Below, one piece after another: positions 16,197 through 24,632 of a stretch of DNA of 32,455 nt. Each line of letters opens with the position of its first letter. The stretch's first letter is position 1. The notes beneath the pieces are model-generated. The model had not been told where the DNA came from. It was given only the letters and a program-made list of their open reading frames with translations, and did no database searches. Location: NCBI GenBank assembly GCA_945878995.1, contig CAMCUN010000042.1:1-32455 (forward strand), given 5' to 3'. Made by a program: the position numbers and the translations under genes. Source of the DNA: Polaromonas sp. YR568 (GTDB lineage: Bacteria; Pseudomonadota; Gammaproteobacteria; Burkholderiales; Burkholderiaceae_C).

Positions 16197-17354
16197 TTAA
16201 ACCGAGCGCGTCGGACGTTGCGAAAAACTGCGCTCAAAAACGCCTTCCGCAATCCGGTTTTTCAGCATTTCGATGGAGCCTCCCGCGATCATCCATCCGC
16301 GTATGCGCCTGAGGCCATATTCAACCATGCTGTCACGGCTGTAACCCGTGCCTCCCATCGTCTGCAAGGCTTCATTGGCGACATCCCAGCCGGCCTGATT
16401 GCAGGCCAGTTTGGCCATTGCCGTGCTGTGCGCGCTGGGCAGGCCGTGCTCGCCTTCCATCGCTGCTTTGTAAAGCAAGAGCTGCGCAGACTCCAGCTTC
16501 ATGGTCATCTCGGCAAACTTCCATTGAATCCCTTGGAATTCGCACAAAGGGCGGTTGAACTGCTTGCGGATCAGCACGTGTTCACGGGCGATGTTGAAAC
16601 AGTGTCGACCCAGCGCCAGTGAGCGCGAAGCATTGCCCAAGCGCTCCACATTGAAGCCTGAAATCTGTTTTTTGAAACCGCCCATACCGAGCAAAACCTG
16701 CGAAGCCGGAATGCGACATTCTTCAAAAAACAGCGGGCACCATTGCTCACCGCTCATGAAGGCAGACGGCTCGCCAATGCTAAAGCCAGGCGTGCCGCGC
16801 TCGATCAAGACAGAACCAATACCCTCCGTGCCGGGGCCAAAACGCACGTAAATAAGAAACAAAGAAGCGTCTTGGCTGTGCGTTGAAAACACCTTGCTGC
16901 CGTTGATGACGTAATCATCACCATCGCGGCGGGCACTGGTTTGCAATTCGGTCACGGCAGAACCCGCTTCAGGCTCGCTCATGCCAAGCGAGATGAGCTG
17001 CTCACCACTGAGCAAACCAGGCAGCCAGCGCGCTTTTTGCGCTGGGCTGGCATATTCAACAAAGGTGCGGATGGGCCCAAAATTGCCCGCCTGCACGATG
17101 TCTGCGCTCTTGGGGCAGACCAGGGCAACCTCCTGAATGGCCAACACAGCGTGCATCAGCGAGCCACCCTGCCCACCGTCTTCCTCAGAAAAAGCAATGC
17201 CCAGCAAACCTTGCGCCGCCAACTGACGCGCCACATCGACCGGATAAGCACTGGAATGGGCGCGCTGCAAAGCGCCGTCGGCGAGTTTTGATTGTGCAAA
17301 ACGACGCACGGAATCAGCAAAGCTGGTGTGCTCTTCACTCAGATTGAAATCCAC
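16197..17354 (-). CDS. Acyl-CoA dehydrogenase
   Basis: A 385-residue acyl-CoA dehydrogenase: N-terminal helical domain, central FAD-binding strand region (LISLGMSEPEAGS) and C-terminal helical domain with ALQTMGGTGYSRDSMVE. It introduces a double bond next to the CoA ester, passing electrons to ETF. The start is a GTG at 17,354 supported by GGAG 5-8 bp upstream; no better ATG lies nearby. It is the first gene of the minus-strand catabolic operon, and its promoter should lie in the 307-bp gap shared with the LysR-like gene. Confidence 0.92.
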   Translation of the reverse strand: MDFNLSEEHTSFADSVRRFAQSKLADGALQRAHSSAYPVDVARQLAAQGLLGIAFSEEDGGQGGSLMHAVLAIQEVALVCPKSADIVQAGNFGPIRTFVEYASPAQKARWLPGLLSGEQLISLGMSEPEAGSAVTELQTSARRDGDDYVINGSKVFSTHSQDASLFLIYVRFGPGTEGIGSVLIERGTPGFSIGEPSAFMSGEQWCPLFFEECRIPASQVLLGMGGFKKQISGFNVERLGNASRSLALGRHCFNIAREHVLIRKQFNRPLCEFQGIQWKFAEMTMKLESAQLLLYKAAMEGEHGLPSAHSTAMAKLACNQAGWDVANEALQTMGGTGYSRDSMVEYGLRRIRGWMIAGGSIEMLKNRIAEGVFERSFSQRPTRSV

Positions 17355-17661
17355 AGGTTCTCCAAAATGGCTTGCACCGCGCTAATACGGGGGGGGTATT
17401 TTTGGGCTGCAACTTGGCTTTGACAGCTTCAGATTGCACCCGCAGTCATGAGGCATGGTGATGTCTTGAGACTTATTGCATTCTCAAGTCTACAGAAAAC
17501 TCCTGGCAAGGGGCCAAACCAATAACTGCGGGCCGTAACTGGCGTTGACTGCACTCGCTTGCGTGACCTACCCAGGGGTAATCACTTAACTTAAACAATT
17601 GACAACGCATCGCCAGTCGTCGAACATATAAATTGAATCGGTTAAATTAAAGTCTTGTCGT
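17355..17661. promoter_or_regulatory. Divergent intergenic region between acyl-CoA dehydrogenase and LysR-like gene
   Basis: No gene is visible in this 307-bp stretch, which must hold the promoters for both directions. It includes a G8 run near 17,388 and an AT-rich end with a TTGACA at 17,599-17,604. The next TATAAA (17,627) is 22 bp away, too far for a standard promoter, so no specific promoter is called. Confidence 0.4.
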
Positions 17662-18474
17662 ATGTTTCGCATTGCTTTCGAGGCGCCTGATCTCACCTTG
17701 TATGTGAACAAGACATCGACCACGCCGGACAATCTGGCAGGCGCGTTGGTTGAAGGTAATGCTTTGATTGTGGAGGCAATGGAGTACGCGCGTGCTGACC
17801 TCGACGATCTGGTCGGAATGGGCCACTGTCACCTGCGCATCCGTACGGTGGAAGGAAACCTTAACGACCTCGTACTTCCGGCCGTTGCGCGCTTTCGTCG
17901 GCAGGCTGCAGTCGTGACTTTCGACCTCCGTGTCACGAGTTCCGATCGCATCGGGGCTGCGCTGCTCGACGGCAAAACCGACCTGAACGTCGTGTTCAAC
18001 CCCCCTGGGCATCCCGATCTACAAGTCGTGACGACCGTAATGGATGTGCCACACGCGATCGTGCACCCCGGCGGACTCGAGGGTTTACGTCGCGGCAGCC
18101 GGGTGCTCCTGATAGACCTGATCAGATTCCAGTTGGAGCTGCCGGACGAGACCTTCGGCCTGCGAAATATGATCGATGGCGCCTCGAAGGCGGCTGGCAT
18201 ATCGCTGGCGCCAGTGATGATCACCGATTCGATCGATGCACTGCGCGGTTTCGCGCGCTCGGGGATCGGCGTGGCACCGCTCCCACCGCTTTCGTTTGCC
18301 AAGGATCTGCGCAGCCGTTCGGTGAAGGCGTTTCCGATCGCGGATCAGGGCTTGCGCGTGGCAAAGAGCAAGGTCTTTGTGAATGCGAGCCGCATCCTGC
18401 CCGCTGCAGCCCGCATTCTGGGGGATTCCTTGGCCACAGTGGTCAGGAATTTTTCGAGATCTGCAGTCGCATGA
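17662..18474 (+). CDS. LysR-type effector-binding domain lacking the DNA-binding domain
   Basis: A 270-residue frame that matches the C-terminal effector-binding part of LysR-type regulators from about residue 45 (YARADLDDLVGM, HLRIRTVEG, VTSSDRI, DSIDALRGFARSGIGVAPLP). The usual 60-residue winged helix-turn-helix is missing, and no such sequence is seen upstream in any frame. The first 40 residues look like a worn remnant of the linker helix, and gaps near residue 140 also suggest decay. It overlaps the molybdenum hydroxylase gene by 4 bp (ATGA), and its strand is the same. It is probably a truncated former regulator of that gene; alternatively it is a domain that works without binding DNA. 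Confidence 0.6.
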   Translation: MFRIAFEAPDLTLYVNKTSTTPDNLAGALVEGNALIVEAMEYARADLDDLVGMGHCHLRIRTVEGNLNDLVLPAVARFRRQAAVVTFDLRVTSSDRIGAALLDGKTDLNVVFNPPGHPDLQVVTTVMDVPHAIVHPGGLEGLRRGSRVLLIDLIRFQLELPDETFGLRNMIDGASKAAGISLAPVMITDSIDALRGFARSGIGVAPLPPLSFAKDLRSRSVKAFPIADQGLRVAKSKVFVNASRILPAAARILGDSLATVVRNFSRSAVA

Positions 18475-20798
18475 CCCCCGCTTTCGCAGGCCGCCGCGAA
18501 GACGACCGGTTTCTGACCGGGGCAGGCCGCTACACAGCGGACTGGAACATGCCGGGCACCCTGCACGCGGTTTTCCGCCGCTCAGATCTCGCACATGCGA
18601 ACATCCTGTCGGTCGACACTCAGGCAGCGGCGCGACTGCCTGGAGTGGTCTGCGCGCTTAGCGCTAAAGACTTCCCGGATGACACGTTTGGGACCATCAA
18701 GCCTGCTATGACGTTCTTCGGTCGCTCCGGTGCCACCATTCTGGTCCCGGCGCGCCCCATCTTGGCCCGCGGGCGCGTGCGGTTTGTGGGTGAAGAGCTG
18801 GCCGTGGTGGTCGCCGAGTCGCTGACGCTTGCCCAGGATGCGGCGGAACTGGTGGAGATTGAATACGAGGCGCTTCCAGCCGTCGTCGGCGCGGAACGTG
18901 CAGTTGAATCCAGCGCGGTCACCCTTCATGACGAAGTGCCTGGGAACATCTGCTTTGACTTCGAGTACGGCGACGCCCCAGAGACCGAGCGTCTGTTTCG
19001 GGAGGCGGCGCACCGCGTCCATGCGGTTGTGCAGTGTCCGCGCGTGTCCGCGGCTCCGCTGGAGCTGCGGTCGGTGCTGGCGTGGTACGACGCCGTCAAC
19101 GGCACCTACGAGATACGCTGCAGCAACCAGGGTCAAGAGAGGATGAGGACGCAACTGGCCGAGATGCTGAAAGTCGGACGCGAGCGCGTCCGCATGCATG
19201 AGGTCGATGTTGGCGGCGCCTTCGGTCCGCGCAACGAGCCGTATCCGGAATACGTAATTCTTCTTGAAGCAGCGCGCCGTCTGGGTCGGCCGATCCGCTG
19301 GACCAGTACGCGCGCCGAGGACATGATGTGTGACAGCCACGGGCGTGGCGTCAGACTCGAAGGCGAGCTGGCTGTTGCCGCCGACGGACGATTTCTGGCG
19401 CTTCGCACCGACTGGCTTTGCGACCAGGGAGCCTACCTGACGGCGGCGGGCCCGTTGACCAATATCGTCAATGGACGGCTGATCGCTTGCGGCGGATACG
19501 CCATGCAGGCTATCTACGGCCGCCATCGCCTGGTCCTGACGAACGCCAATCCGCACAATGCGTACCGTGGCGCCGGGCGACCCGAGGCCAACCTGATCGT
19601 GGAGCGACTTGTCCATAAGGCAGCCCGGATGCTGCAGGTCGATCCATTGCGCCTGCGTCAGCTTAACGCACTCGGCGCCGACCGGTTCCCGCATCAAACG
19701 CCGACCGGTAGCGTCTTCGACAGCGGCGACTATCAGCATCTCCTTGAAATCGCTGCGCGCGAGTCGGACTGGCAGGGCTACGCCGCCCGCCGTGCGGAAG
19801 CGGCAACCCGCGGGCGCTGGCGCGGTATCGGGTGCGCGCTCTTCGTTGAGCCATGCGGGGGCGGATTCCTGCAGCAGGACCAGGTTGCGCTTCAGTTCAG
19901 CGCCGATGGCACTGTCGAGGCCCATGTGGCAACCACCTCGAACGGTCAGGGGCACGAGACGATCTTCCCGTCGCTTATCGGATCCCGACTCGGCATCGAC
20001 GCAGCGCTCATCACGCTCAGGTCGAGTGATCCAGACGGTCCAGACATCCGCGGCAATGGCAGCACCGGCTCCCGCTCCACCATGGCACAGGGGAGTGCGC
20101 TTGTCGGTGCTGCAGACGAGGCGATCCGCAAGGGTCGCGTCCTGGCCGCGGAAATGCTGGAGGTTGCAGAAGCTGATATTGACTTTACTGAAGGGCAGTA
20201 CGTGGTGCTCGGTACCGATCGCGCCGTTGGATTCATCGATGTGGTGCGAAGCGGCGCGGCGACGGATATCGCCACCCATCCTCTGGACACCACGCATGCG
20301 CAGCCATCTCCGCAGGCGTTCACAAGCGGAGCGCATGTGGCAGAGGTCGAAGTAGATCCTGAGACGGGAGAGACGGCGATTGTTTCCTATGTGGCCGTCG
20401 ACGACATGGGGACTGTTATTAACGACGTTCTGGCGCAGGGGCAGATTGTCGGCGGAGTGGCCCAGGCAGCGGGTCAAGTATTTGGAGAGGTTTGCCATTA
20501 CGAGGAGCAGTCGGGCCAACTGCTCACCGGCAGCTTCATGGATTACGCCATGCCGAGGGCCGATTCGTTCCCGCCGATACGGGTGTTCTCGTCGCCGACC
20601 GCCAGCCCTACAAACTTGCTCGGGGCCAAAGGCGCAGGCGAGGCGGGCACCACCGGCGGAGTTGCCGCGCTTCTGAACGCAGTTTGCGATGCGATTGGTC
20701 ACTGCGGGATCGAAGACGTCTCGATGCCAGCGACGCCTTATCGCGTCTGGGCGGCGATCGAGCGGGCGAAAAAGAGCGGTGCTGTGGCGCCGTCTTGA
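18471..20798 (+). CDS. Molybdenum hydroxylase large subunit (xanthine dehydrogenase family)
   Basis: A 775-residue molybdopterin-binding subunit. The N-terminal a/b-hammerhead domain (GRREDDRFLTGAGRYTAD) is followed by the molybdopterin-binding domains with GGAFG, AYRGAGRPEAN, SNGQGHETI and the C-terminal KGAGEAG, whose glutamate is the expected catalytic base. It lacks the Cys-containing loop of CO dehydrogenase, so it should hydroxylate an aromatic or heterocyclic substrate. No FAD or [2Fe-2S] subunit lies beside it; it may use those at 30,317-31,700. The last residues may be altered: the stop codon overlaps the start of an inverted 60-bp copy of positions 18,903-18,962. Confidence 0.9.
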   Translation: MTPAFAGRREDDRFLTGAGRYTADWNMPGTLHAVFRRSDLAHANILSVDTQAAARLPGVVCALSAKDFPDDTFGTIKPAMTFFGRSGATILVPARPILARGRVRFVGEELAVVVAESLTLAQDAAELVEIEYEALPAVVGAERAVESSAVTLHDEVPGNICFDFEYGDAPETERLFREAAHRVHAVVQCPRVSAAPLELRSVLAWYDAVNGTYEIRCSNQGQERMRTQLAEMLKVGRERVRMHEVDVGGAFGPRNEPYPEYVILLEAARRLGRPIRWTSTRAEDMMCDSHGRGVRLEGELAVAADGRFLALRTDWLCDQGAYLTAAGPLTNIVNGRLIACGGYAMQAIYGRHRLVLTNANPHNAYRGAGRPEANLIVERLVHKAARMLQVDPLRLRQLNALGADRFPHQTPTGSVFDSGDYQHLLEIAARESDWQGYAARRAEAATRGRWRGIGCALFVEPCGGGFLQQDQVALQFSADGTVEAHVATTSNGQGHETIFPSLIGSRLGIDAALITLRSSDPDGPDIRGNGSTGSRSTMAQGSALVGAADEAIRKGRVLAAEMLEVAEADIDFTEGQYVVLGTDRAVGFIDVVRSGAATDIATHPLDTTHAQPSPQAFTSGAHVAEVEVDPETGETAIVSYVAVDDMGTVINDVLAQGQIVGGVAQAAGQVFGEVCHYEEQSGQLLTGSFMDYAMPRADSFPPIRVFSSPTASPTNLLGAKGAGEAGTTGGVAALLNAVCDAIGHCGIEDVSMPATPYRVWAAIERAKKSGAVAPS
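18903..18962 (+). repeat. 60-bp inverted repeat, left copy (inside the molybdenum subunit gene)
   Basis: This stretch, coding for SSAVTLHDEVPGNICFDF, recurs in reverse orientation at 20,797-20,856 with 59 of 60 bases identical (the difference is A at 18,928). The near identity points to a recent duplication or rearrangement rather than to common ancestry of two genes. Confidence 0.93.
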
Positions 20799-20856
20799 AG
20801 TCAAAGCAGATGTTCCCAGGCACTTCGTCAGGAAGGGTGACCGCGCTGGATTCAAC
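20797..20856 (-). repeat. 60-bp inverted repeat, right copy (at the molybdenum subunit gene end)
   Basis: The reverse complement of 18,903-18,962 with one mismatch. It begins within the stop codon of the molybdenum subunit gene and ends exactly where the decarboxylase-like fragment begins, so it marks a rearrangement junction. Confidence 0.93.
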
Positions 20857-21172
20857 GCCCGGATGGTGGGCGTGCGCGAGTACTCGATGACGGCCGCGAT
20901 CTTGGCGCGCGGCGTACTTGAAGACGAACTGTGTGCGCGCCGCCGATATCGACTGGCGCAGCGGCCCAGCGGAAGCGTATGACGCGAAACCGACAATCCG
21001 CGTGTTTCCACGTGACGTGCGCATCAGCGTGATCGACGACGGACAAAACCTGTCCGACATGCTGGCCTACAAGCCGTCGAAGGCCTTCCTCGCCAGCGCT
21101 CCCCACGTGGCTCGCCTGTTTCCCGATCCGGTACGCATGGAGCAGGACTCCCGAGTTATAAGTATTCGGTGA
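20857..21172 (+). pseudogene. Fragment of a 4,5-dihydroxyphthalate decarboxylase-like gene
   Basis: The first part reads VGVREYSMTAAILARGVLED, which parallels VGVQEYDMTAAVVLRGMLRD in the intact gene at 22,023-23,006. After a frameshift near 20,930 it continues RAADIDWRSGPAE, SVIDDGQNLSDMLA and APHVARLFPDPVRMEQD, typical of the PhtD-like family. Both ends are missing. It is a broken paralogue left beside the inverted repeat. The rest of the gap up to 22,022 (about 850 bp) has no recognisable gene apart from the direct repeat near 21,650. Confidence 0.7.
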
Positions 21173-21622
21173 ACCCGTTTGCCAGTGCAGAATTTCTCAA
21201 CACAACCCCCTTTTCCCCTACCGTTGCACTTATGCGTGCAAGCCCCGCCTGTGCTCCTGCCTACACCGCTGCCATCACGGCCGCTGAAGACGTACCGCCA
21301 AAGCCTTTTTCCAAAGTGTTCGTCACGATCATCAACCAAGAACATATCGAATTGAAACTGACTGCCATGCGGTTTCAGGGGCTGCACCGCAAGGCGCTTG
21401 ACACTCAAGTTCAAAAATTTCTTTGGACGCGCGTTAAGTTATTGATTTCATTGGGAGTGAACCCGAAAAGTTGGCAAATCTGGGAATCTCGTGGCGAACT
21501 CGGGCAGACTGGGACTGGGACTTGCGGCGCAAGCGATAGCCGACTTTGAGGTCGACCAGCCTGTCAATTGGTTAGGCCGAAAAAACACAGCCGCACCTGC
21601 GCTGCGGGAAAGGGCTGCGCCT

Positions 21623-21751
21623 GCGGTGGCCACACAAGCAGCCCTGGCCCGAGAGGCTAGGCCTATGGGTCGCTGCGAGCCCATAATCCGCACGGCCAAA
21701 AGGCGCTCGATAGTCTAAAACCTGCGCCATCCATGCTTGTAATCAGGTGTT
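21623..21751 (+). repeat. Diverged direct repeat, left copy
   Basis: This stretch shares GCGGTGGCCACA, GGGTCGCTGC, ATCCGCACGGCCAAAAG, TAAAACCTG and GAATTCCT, in order and with similar spacing, with 31,724-31,860. The copies differ by many substitutions and short gaps. The element type is unknown; no coding capacity was seen. Confidence 0.7.
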
Positions 21752-22022
21752 TAGAATTCCTACGCGCTATCCGCTATCCGCCATGCACTACACATGCAAT
21801 TCCGGGTGCGCTTGCAAGTGCTTGCGGTTGAACAACGTGACCTCGACGATGCCACTTGCCGCATTTCCGGAGAGCCGGTGCAAGATCAGTTTTCGCTGCG
21901 TCGCATGAAACGGCGGAAGCTGCGGCTTAAAGACCAGAAATTATGGATCTGCAATCAGTTGGATCCGGACGTTCATGCATGGATTAGTCTGGGTCAGACC
22001 GTATCAGCCCTGAGTCCGCAGT

Positions 22023-23006
22023 TCAGGTGCCCGACAAACCGGGCGCAAAGAGTTCGTCCAGGCAAACAGCCCTCGCCTGTAAGCCATCCTCGCGCGACCA
22101 GCGCATCTGGGTTTCAAGCGTGTGCCGGTTAGCCGCAACACCGTAGGGCCAGAAATCCTCGCCCATCAGGGCGCGTGTGCGTCTCAGTTCGGCAGTGATC
22201 CAGGGCAAGGTGACCTTGGACGCCTGGATCACCTCGAGTTCGGCGAGAGCCATCTCTTTCGCCTGGCAAAACGCCTGATAAAGCACCAATGGCAGGCCAG
22301 GATGCGCCTCGACGAGCGTTTTTTTCACCCCAATAGCATGCATGATGGGGAACAGCCGCGTGTTGAGGAACCAATCGCGCTCGGCGTCTTCTGGCTGCGC
22401 AAACATTCGCTTCACCCGTACGTCGCAGGTTCGGATGGCGTCCGGTTCGCGCAGGGAAATGATGGCGTCCAGCTCACCCGCAAGCATTCTTTGCTCCAGA
22501 CTGCGATCGGGGGAAAGAATCTCCATATCCAGGCGCGGCGGCCTTTGTTTGAGCGGGAAATCTAGGGGTTTGGTGCGCTCGCTTTCACCCACGCACCAGC
22601 GTATTGAATACGTGTCCAGTCCGTAGGCATCACGCAGCATGCCGCGCAACACCACGGCGGCGGTCATATCGTATTCCTGTACCCCCACCCGCTTGCCGGC
22701 AAGATCGGCCGGGCCGTTGATGCCCCTATCGGTCCGGACAAACAGCGCCCCATGCCGAAAGGAGCGCGATGGAAACACCGGAATCAACCAGTACGGAAAC
22801 GGCCCCTGCGAAAGTGTTGTAAGCGTGTTGCTGAGGGAAAGCTCGGTAACATCAAAGGGCGCGGCGCCAAAGGCCAGCGCGAAAGCCGCTTCTGGACGCA
22901 ACACCTCGCAATCGAGCGCAACGCCTTGAGCGCGGATCCTGCCATCAAGCAGGGCCTGCGTTCGATCGTAACGCCAAAACGCCGCCGAAAGCCGTAACGT
23001 GCTCAT
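22023..23006 (-). CDS. 4,5-dihydroxyphthalate decarboxylase-like protein
   Basis: A 327-residue protein of the PhtD-like group, which has a periplasmic-binding-protein fold. DLAGKRVGVQEYDMTAA near residue 115, LAGELDAIISLREPD near 190, and NTRLFPIMHAIGVKK near 235 are typical. There is no signal peptide, so an enzyme or cytosolic ligand-binding role fits better than a transport role. It is the last gene of the transporter operon; decarboxylation of a dihydroxy- or hydroxy-aromatic acid is plausible but not shown. The start lies in an 8-bp tandem repeat that supplies three ATGs, and only the last (23,006) opens the full frame. Confidence 0.8.
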   Translation of the reverse strand: MSTLRLSAAFWRYDRTQALLDGRIRAQGVALDCEVLRPEAAFALAFGAAPFDVTELSLSNTLTTLSQGPFPYWLIPVFPSRSFRHGALFVRTDRGINGPADLAGKRVGVQEYDMTAAVVLRGMLRDAYGLDTYSIRWCVGESERTKPLDFPLKQRPPRLDMEILSPDRSLEQRMLAGELDAIISLREPDAIRTCDVRVKRMFAQPEDAERDWFLNTRLFPIMHAIGVKKTLVEAHPGLPLVLYQAFCQAKEMALAELEVIQASKVTLPWITAELRRTRALMGEDFWPYGVAANRHTLETQMRWSREDGLQARAVCLDELFAPGLSGT

Positions 23007-23030
23007 GTGCTCATGTGCTCATGTGCTCAG
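22999..23030 (-). repeat. 8-bp tandem repeat carrying three overlapping start codons
   Basis: Four units of GTGCTCAT (the last differs in one base) lie at 22,999-23,030. On the minus strand the array gives ATG at 23,022, 23,014 and 23,006. The first two open three-codon frames (Met-Ser-Thr-stop) whose TGA overlaps the next ATG as ATGA; the third starts the decarboxylase-like protein. Loss or gain of units would alter the chain without destroying the last start. Confidence 0.9.
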
Positions 23031-23043
23031 TGGCCAGGGGCTC

Positions 23044-23805
23044 TCAGCCAACCGTGCGCTTGGCCGTGGCCAGTCCCCCGGGCAGTTCAAACATGCCCTT
23101 GGGCAGCGAACCGATGAATGCAAGAGCTTCTTCAACACCGACCACATCGGCGTACTTTGCGTGCATGTCGCAAAGATTGATCGCATGCGAAAGCTCCACA
23201 CGATCAAAGCATCCTTCGCCGACCACCGCCACACGGTAGTTGTTTGAAAAAGCGTCAATGACAGTCGCTCGCACGCAGCCGCTGGTGGAGACGCCGACAA
23301 CAATCAACGAGTCAACCTTGAGGTCAACCAGAAAGGAATTGAAGGGCGTACCGAAAAACGCGCTGGGTTTTGTCTTGAGCAACACCACGTCCTGCGGGGA
23401 GGGGGCGATGTCCGCGACAATTTCATTACCGCCGATCTCCGCCTCAGTGTCCTCGAGCTCGCGCGAATTCTTCCAACGCCAGCTGCCGGCGTCAAACCCG
23501 TCCGGACGGCGCGTGTTGGTGGAATAGAACACCGGAAGCTCACGCTCATGGCAGGCATCGAGCAGGCGCCGAATGACCTTGATCGCCGCCCAACCCTCTT
23601 CGCCGCAGGAGTTACGCCAGCGCTTGATCGACTCAAGTATGGGAGCCGGCTCAGCGCCAACAAAGTTGTAACTGACATCGACAATCATTAATGCGGGCCG
23701 CTTGCCAAAACCCATGTTCGCGCCATAGCCGGAGGCTTCGAGCACCGCCTTGTCGCGCGCGCTCATGTACTGCATCCATAGCGGTTCTTTGACTGCTTCA
23801 GTCAT
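23044..23805 (-). CDS. Isochorismatase-like cysteine hydrolase (amidase)
   Basis: A 253-residue member of the isochorismatase superfamily. Catalytic residues are visible as Asp in LMIVDV, Lys in LLKTKPSAF, and the nucleophile Cys in VSTSGCVRATVIDA. The SCGEEGW segment near the N-terminus fits the N-carbamoylsarcosine amidohydrolase or maleamate amidase branch. It would release ammonia from a small amide; maleamate is an intermediate of nicotinate breakdown, so that route is one possibility. It lies between the ABC permease and the decarboxylase-like gene on the same strand. Confidence 0.88.
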   Translation of the reverse strand: MTEAVKEPLWMQYMSARDKAVLEASGYGANMGFGKRPALMIVDVSYNFVGAEPAPILESIKRWRNSCGEEGWAAIKVIRRLLDACHERELPVFYSTNTRRPDGFDAGSWRWKNSRELEDTEAEIGGNEIVADIAPSPQDVVLLKTKPSAFFGTPFNSFLVDLKVDSLIVVGVSTSGCVRATVIDAFSNNYRVAVVGEGCFDRVELSHAINLCDMHAKYADVVGVEEALAFIGSLPKGMFELPGGLATAKRTVG

Positions 23806-23849
23806 CGGTGTCTCCTATTGTTTTGAGATTACGCCCGTTGCGCGAGGTT

Positions 23850-24632
23850 TCAGGCGCGTCCAGCAAGCGCCTTCGCGTCCTTGATCCGGTGCGACACATG
23901 CCAGGGGCAGACCAAGCGCTCCGCCAAGTCGACCAGGAAAAACAAAAGAGTGCCGGCAACCCCGAGCAGGACGATGGAGGCGAACACACGCACCGTCTGG
24001 AACATGCTCTGCGCCGTGATGATGACGTAGCCAAGACCTTCCTGGGATGCCACAAACTCCCCGGCTATCGCGCCGACAAGGGCAAGCGATATCGCCACTT
24101 TCATACCAGCAAACATGTGTGGCAAGGCCCCAGGAAAGCGGATTTTCCAGAGCGCCTGCAGACGCGAGCCGCGCATGGTCTTGATCAGGTCAAGCGCGTC
24201 CGGATCTGCTGAACGCAATCCGAGGACAGAATCGATAACGACTGAGAATAAGGCAATCAGGAACGAAACCGCCACCTTGGATGGCGTGCCTGTCCCGAGC
24301 CAGATTATGAACAGCGGTGCGAGCGCAATCTTCGGAATGCTGTTGAGCGACACCAGCAGCGTGTAGAGGGTGTTCTCCAGCCAGCGCGAATAGACAATGC
24401 CCACCGCCGCCACCACGCCCAGCAGCAGAGCCAGGCCGAATCCCAGCATGGTCGTGTAAAGCGTATAAAGGGTATGTATCGCGTACCACTTGGGCTCGGC
24501 GCCTATTTCCAGCAACACGGCAGATGGCGGTGGCAGTAAGTGCAAAGGCAACGCGAGCAGCCTGACCAAGGCCTCCCATGCGGCGAAAAAAACCAGGATA
24601 ACGACGAATACGGAAACCGCGCGATTGCCCAT
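23850..24632 (-). CDS. ABC transporter permease (SsuC/TauC-like)
   Basis: A 260-residue integral membrane permease of the nitrate/sulfonate/thiamine-precursor type, with about six hydrophobic helices. The coupling loop EFVASQEGLGYVI is typical of the SsuC/TauC group, and IPKIALAPLFIIWLGTG is the conserved inner segment. It starts directly after the ATPase stop (TGA then ATG with no gap). With its two upstream partners it forms an importer whose substrate is probably the aromatic or heterocyclic acid treated by the neighbouring enzymes (inference). Confidence 0.92.
   Translation of the reverse strand: MGNRAVSVFVVILVFFAAWEALVRLLALPLHLLPPPSAVLLEIGAEPKWYAIHTLYTLYTTMLGFGLALLLGVVAAVGIVYSRWLENTLYTLLVSLNSIPKIALAPLFIIWLGTGTPSKVAVSFLIALFSVVIDSVLGLRSADPDALDLIKTMRGSRLQALWKIRFPGALPHMFAGMKVAISLALVGAIAGEFVASQEGLGYVIITAQSMFQTVRVFASIVLLGVAGTLLFFLVDLAERLVCPWHVSHRIKDAKALAGRA

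Noticed and set aside
17599..17632. Sigma-70 promoter for the LysR-like gene (TTGACA and TATAAA)
   Set aside because: The spacer is 22 bp, outside the normal 16-19 bp range.
18582..21011. An 809-codon open frame on the minus strand opposite the molybdenum subunit gene
   Set aside because: The plus strand encodes a clear xanthine-dehydrogenase-family protein over almost all of it; the minus frame shows no family motif and is open because of the GC-rich codon pattern.
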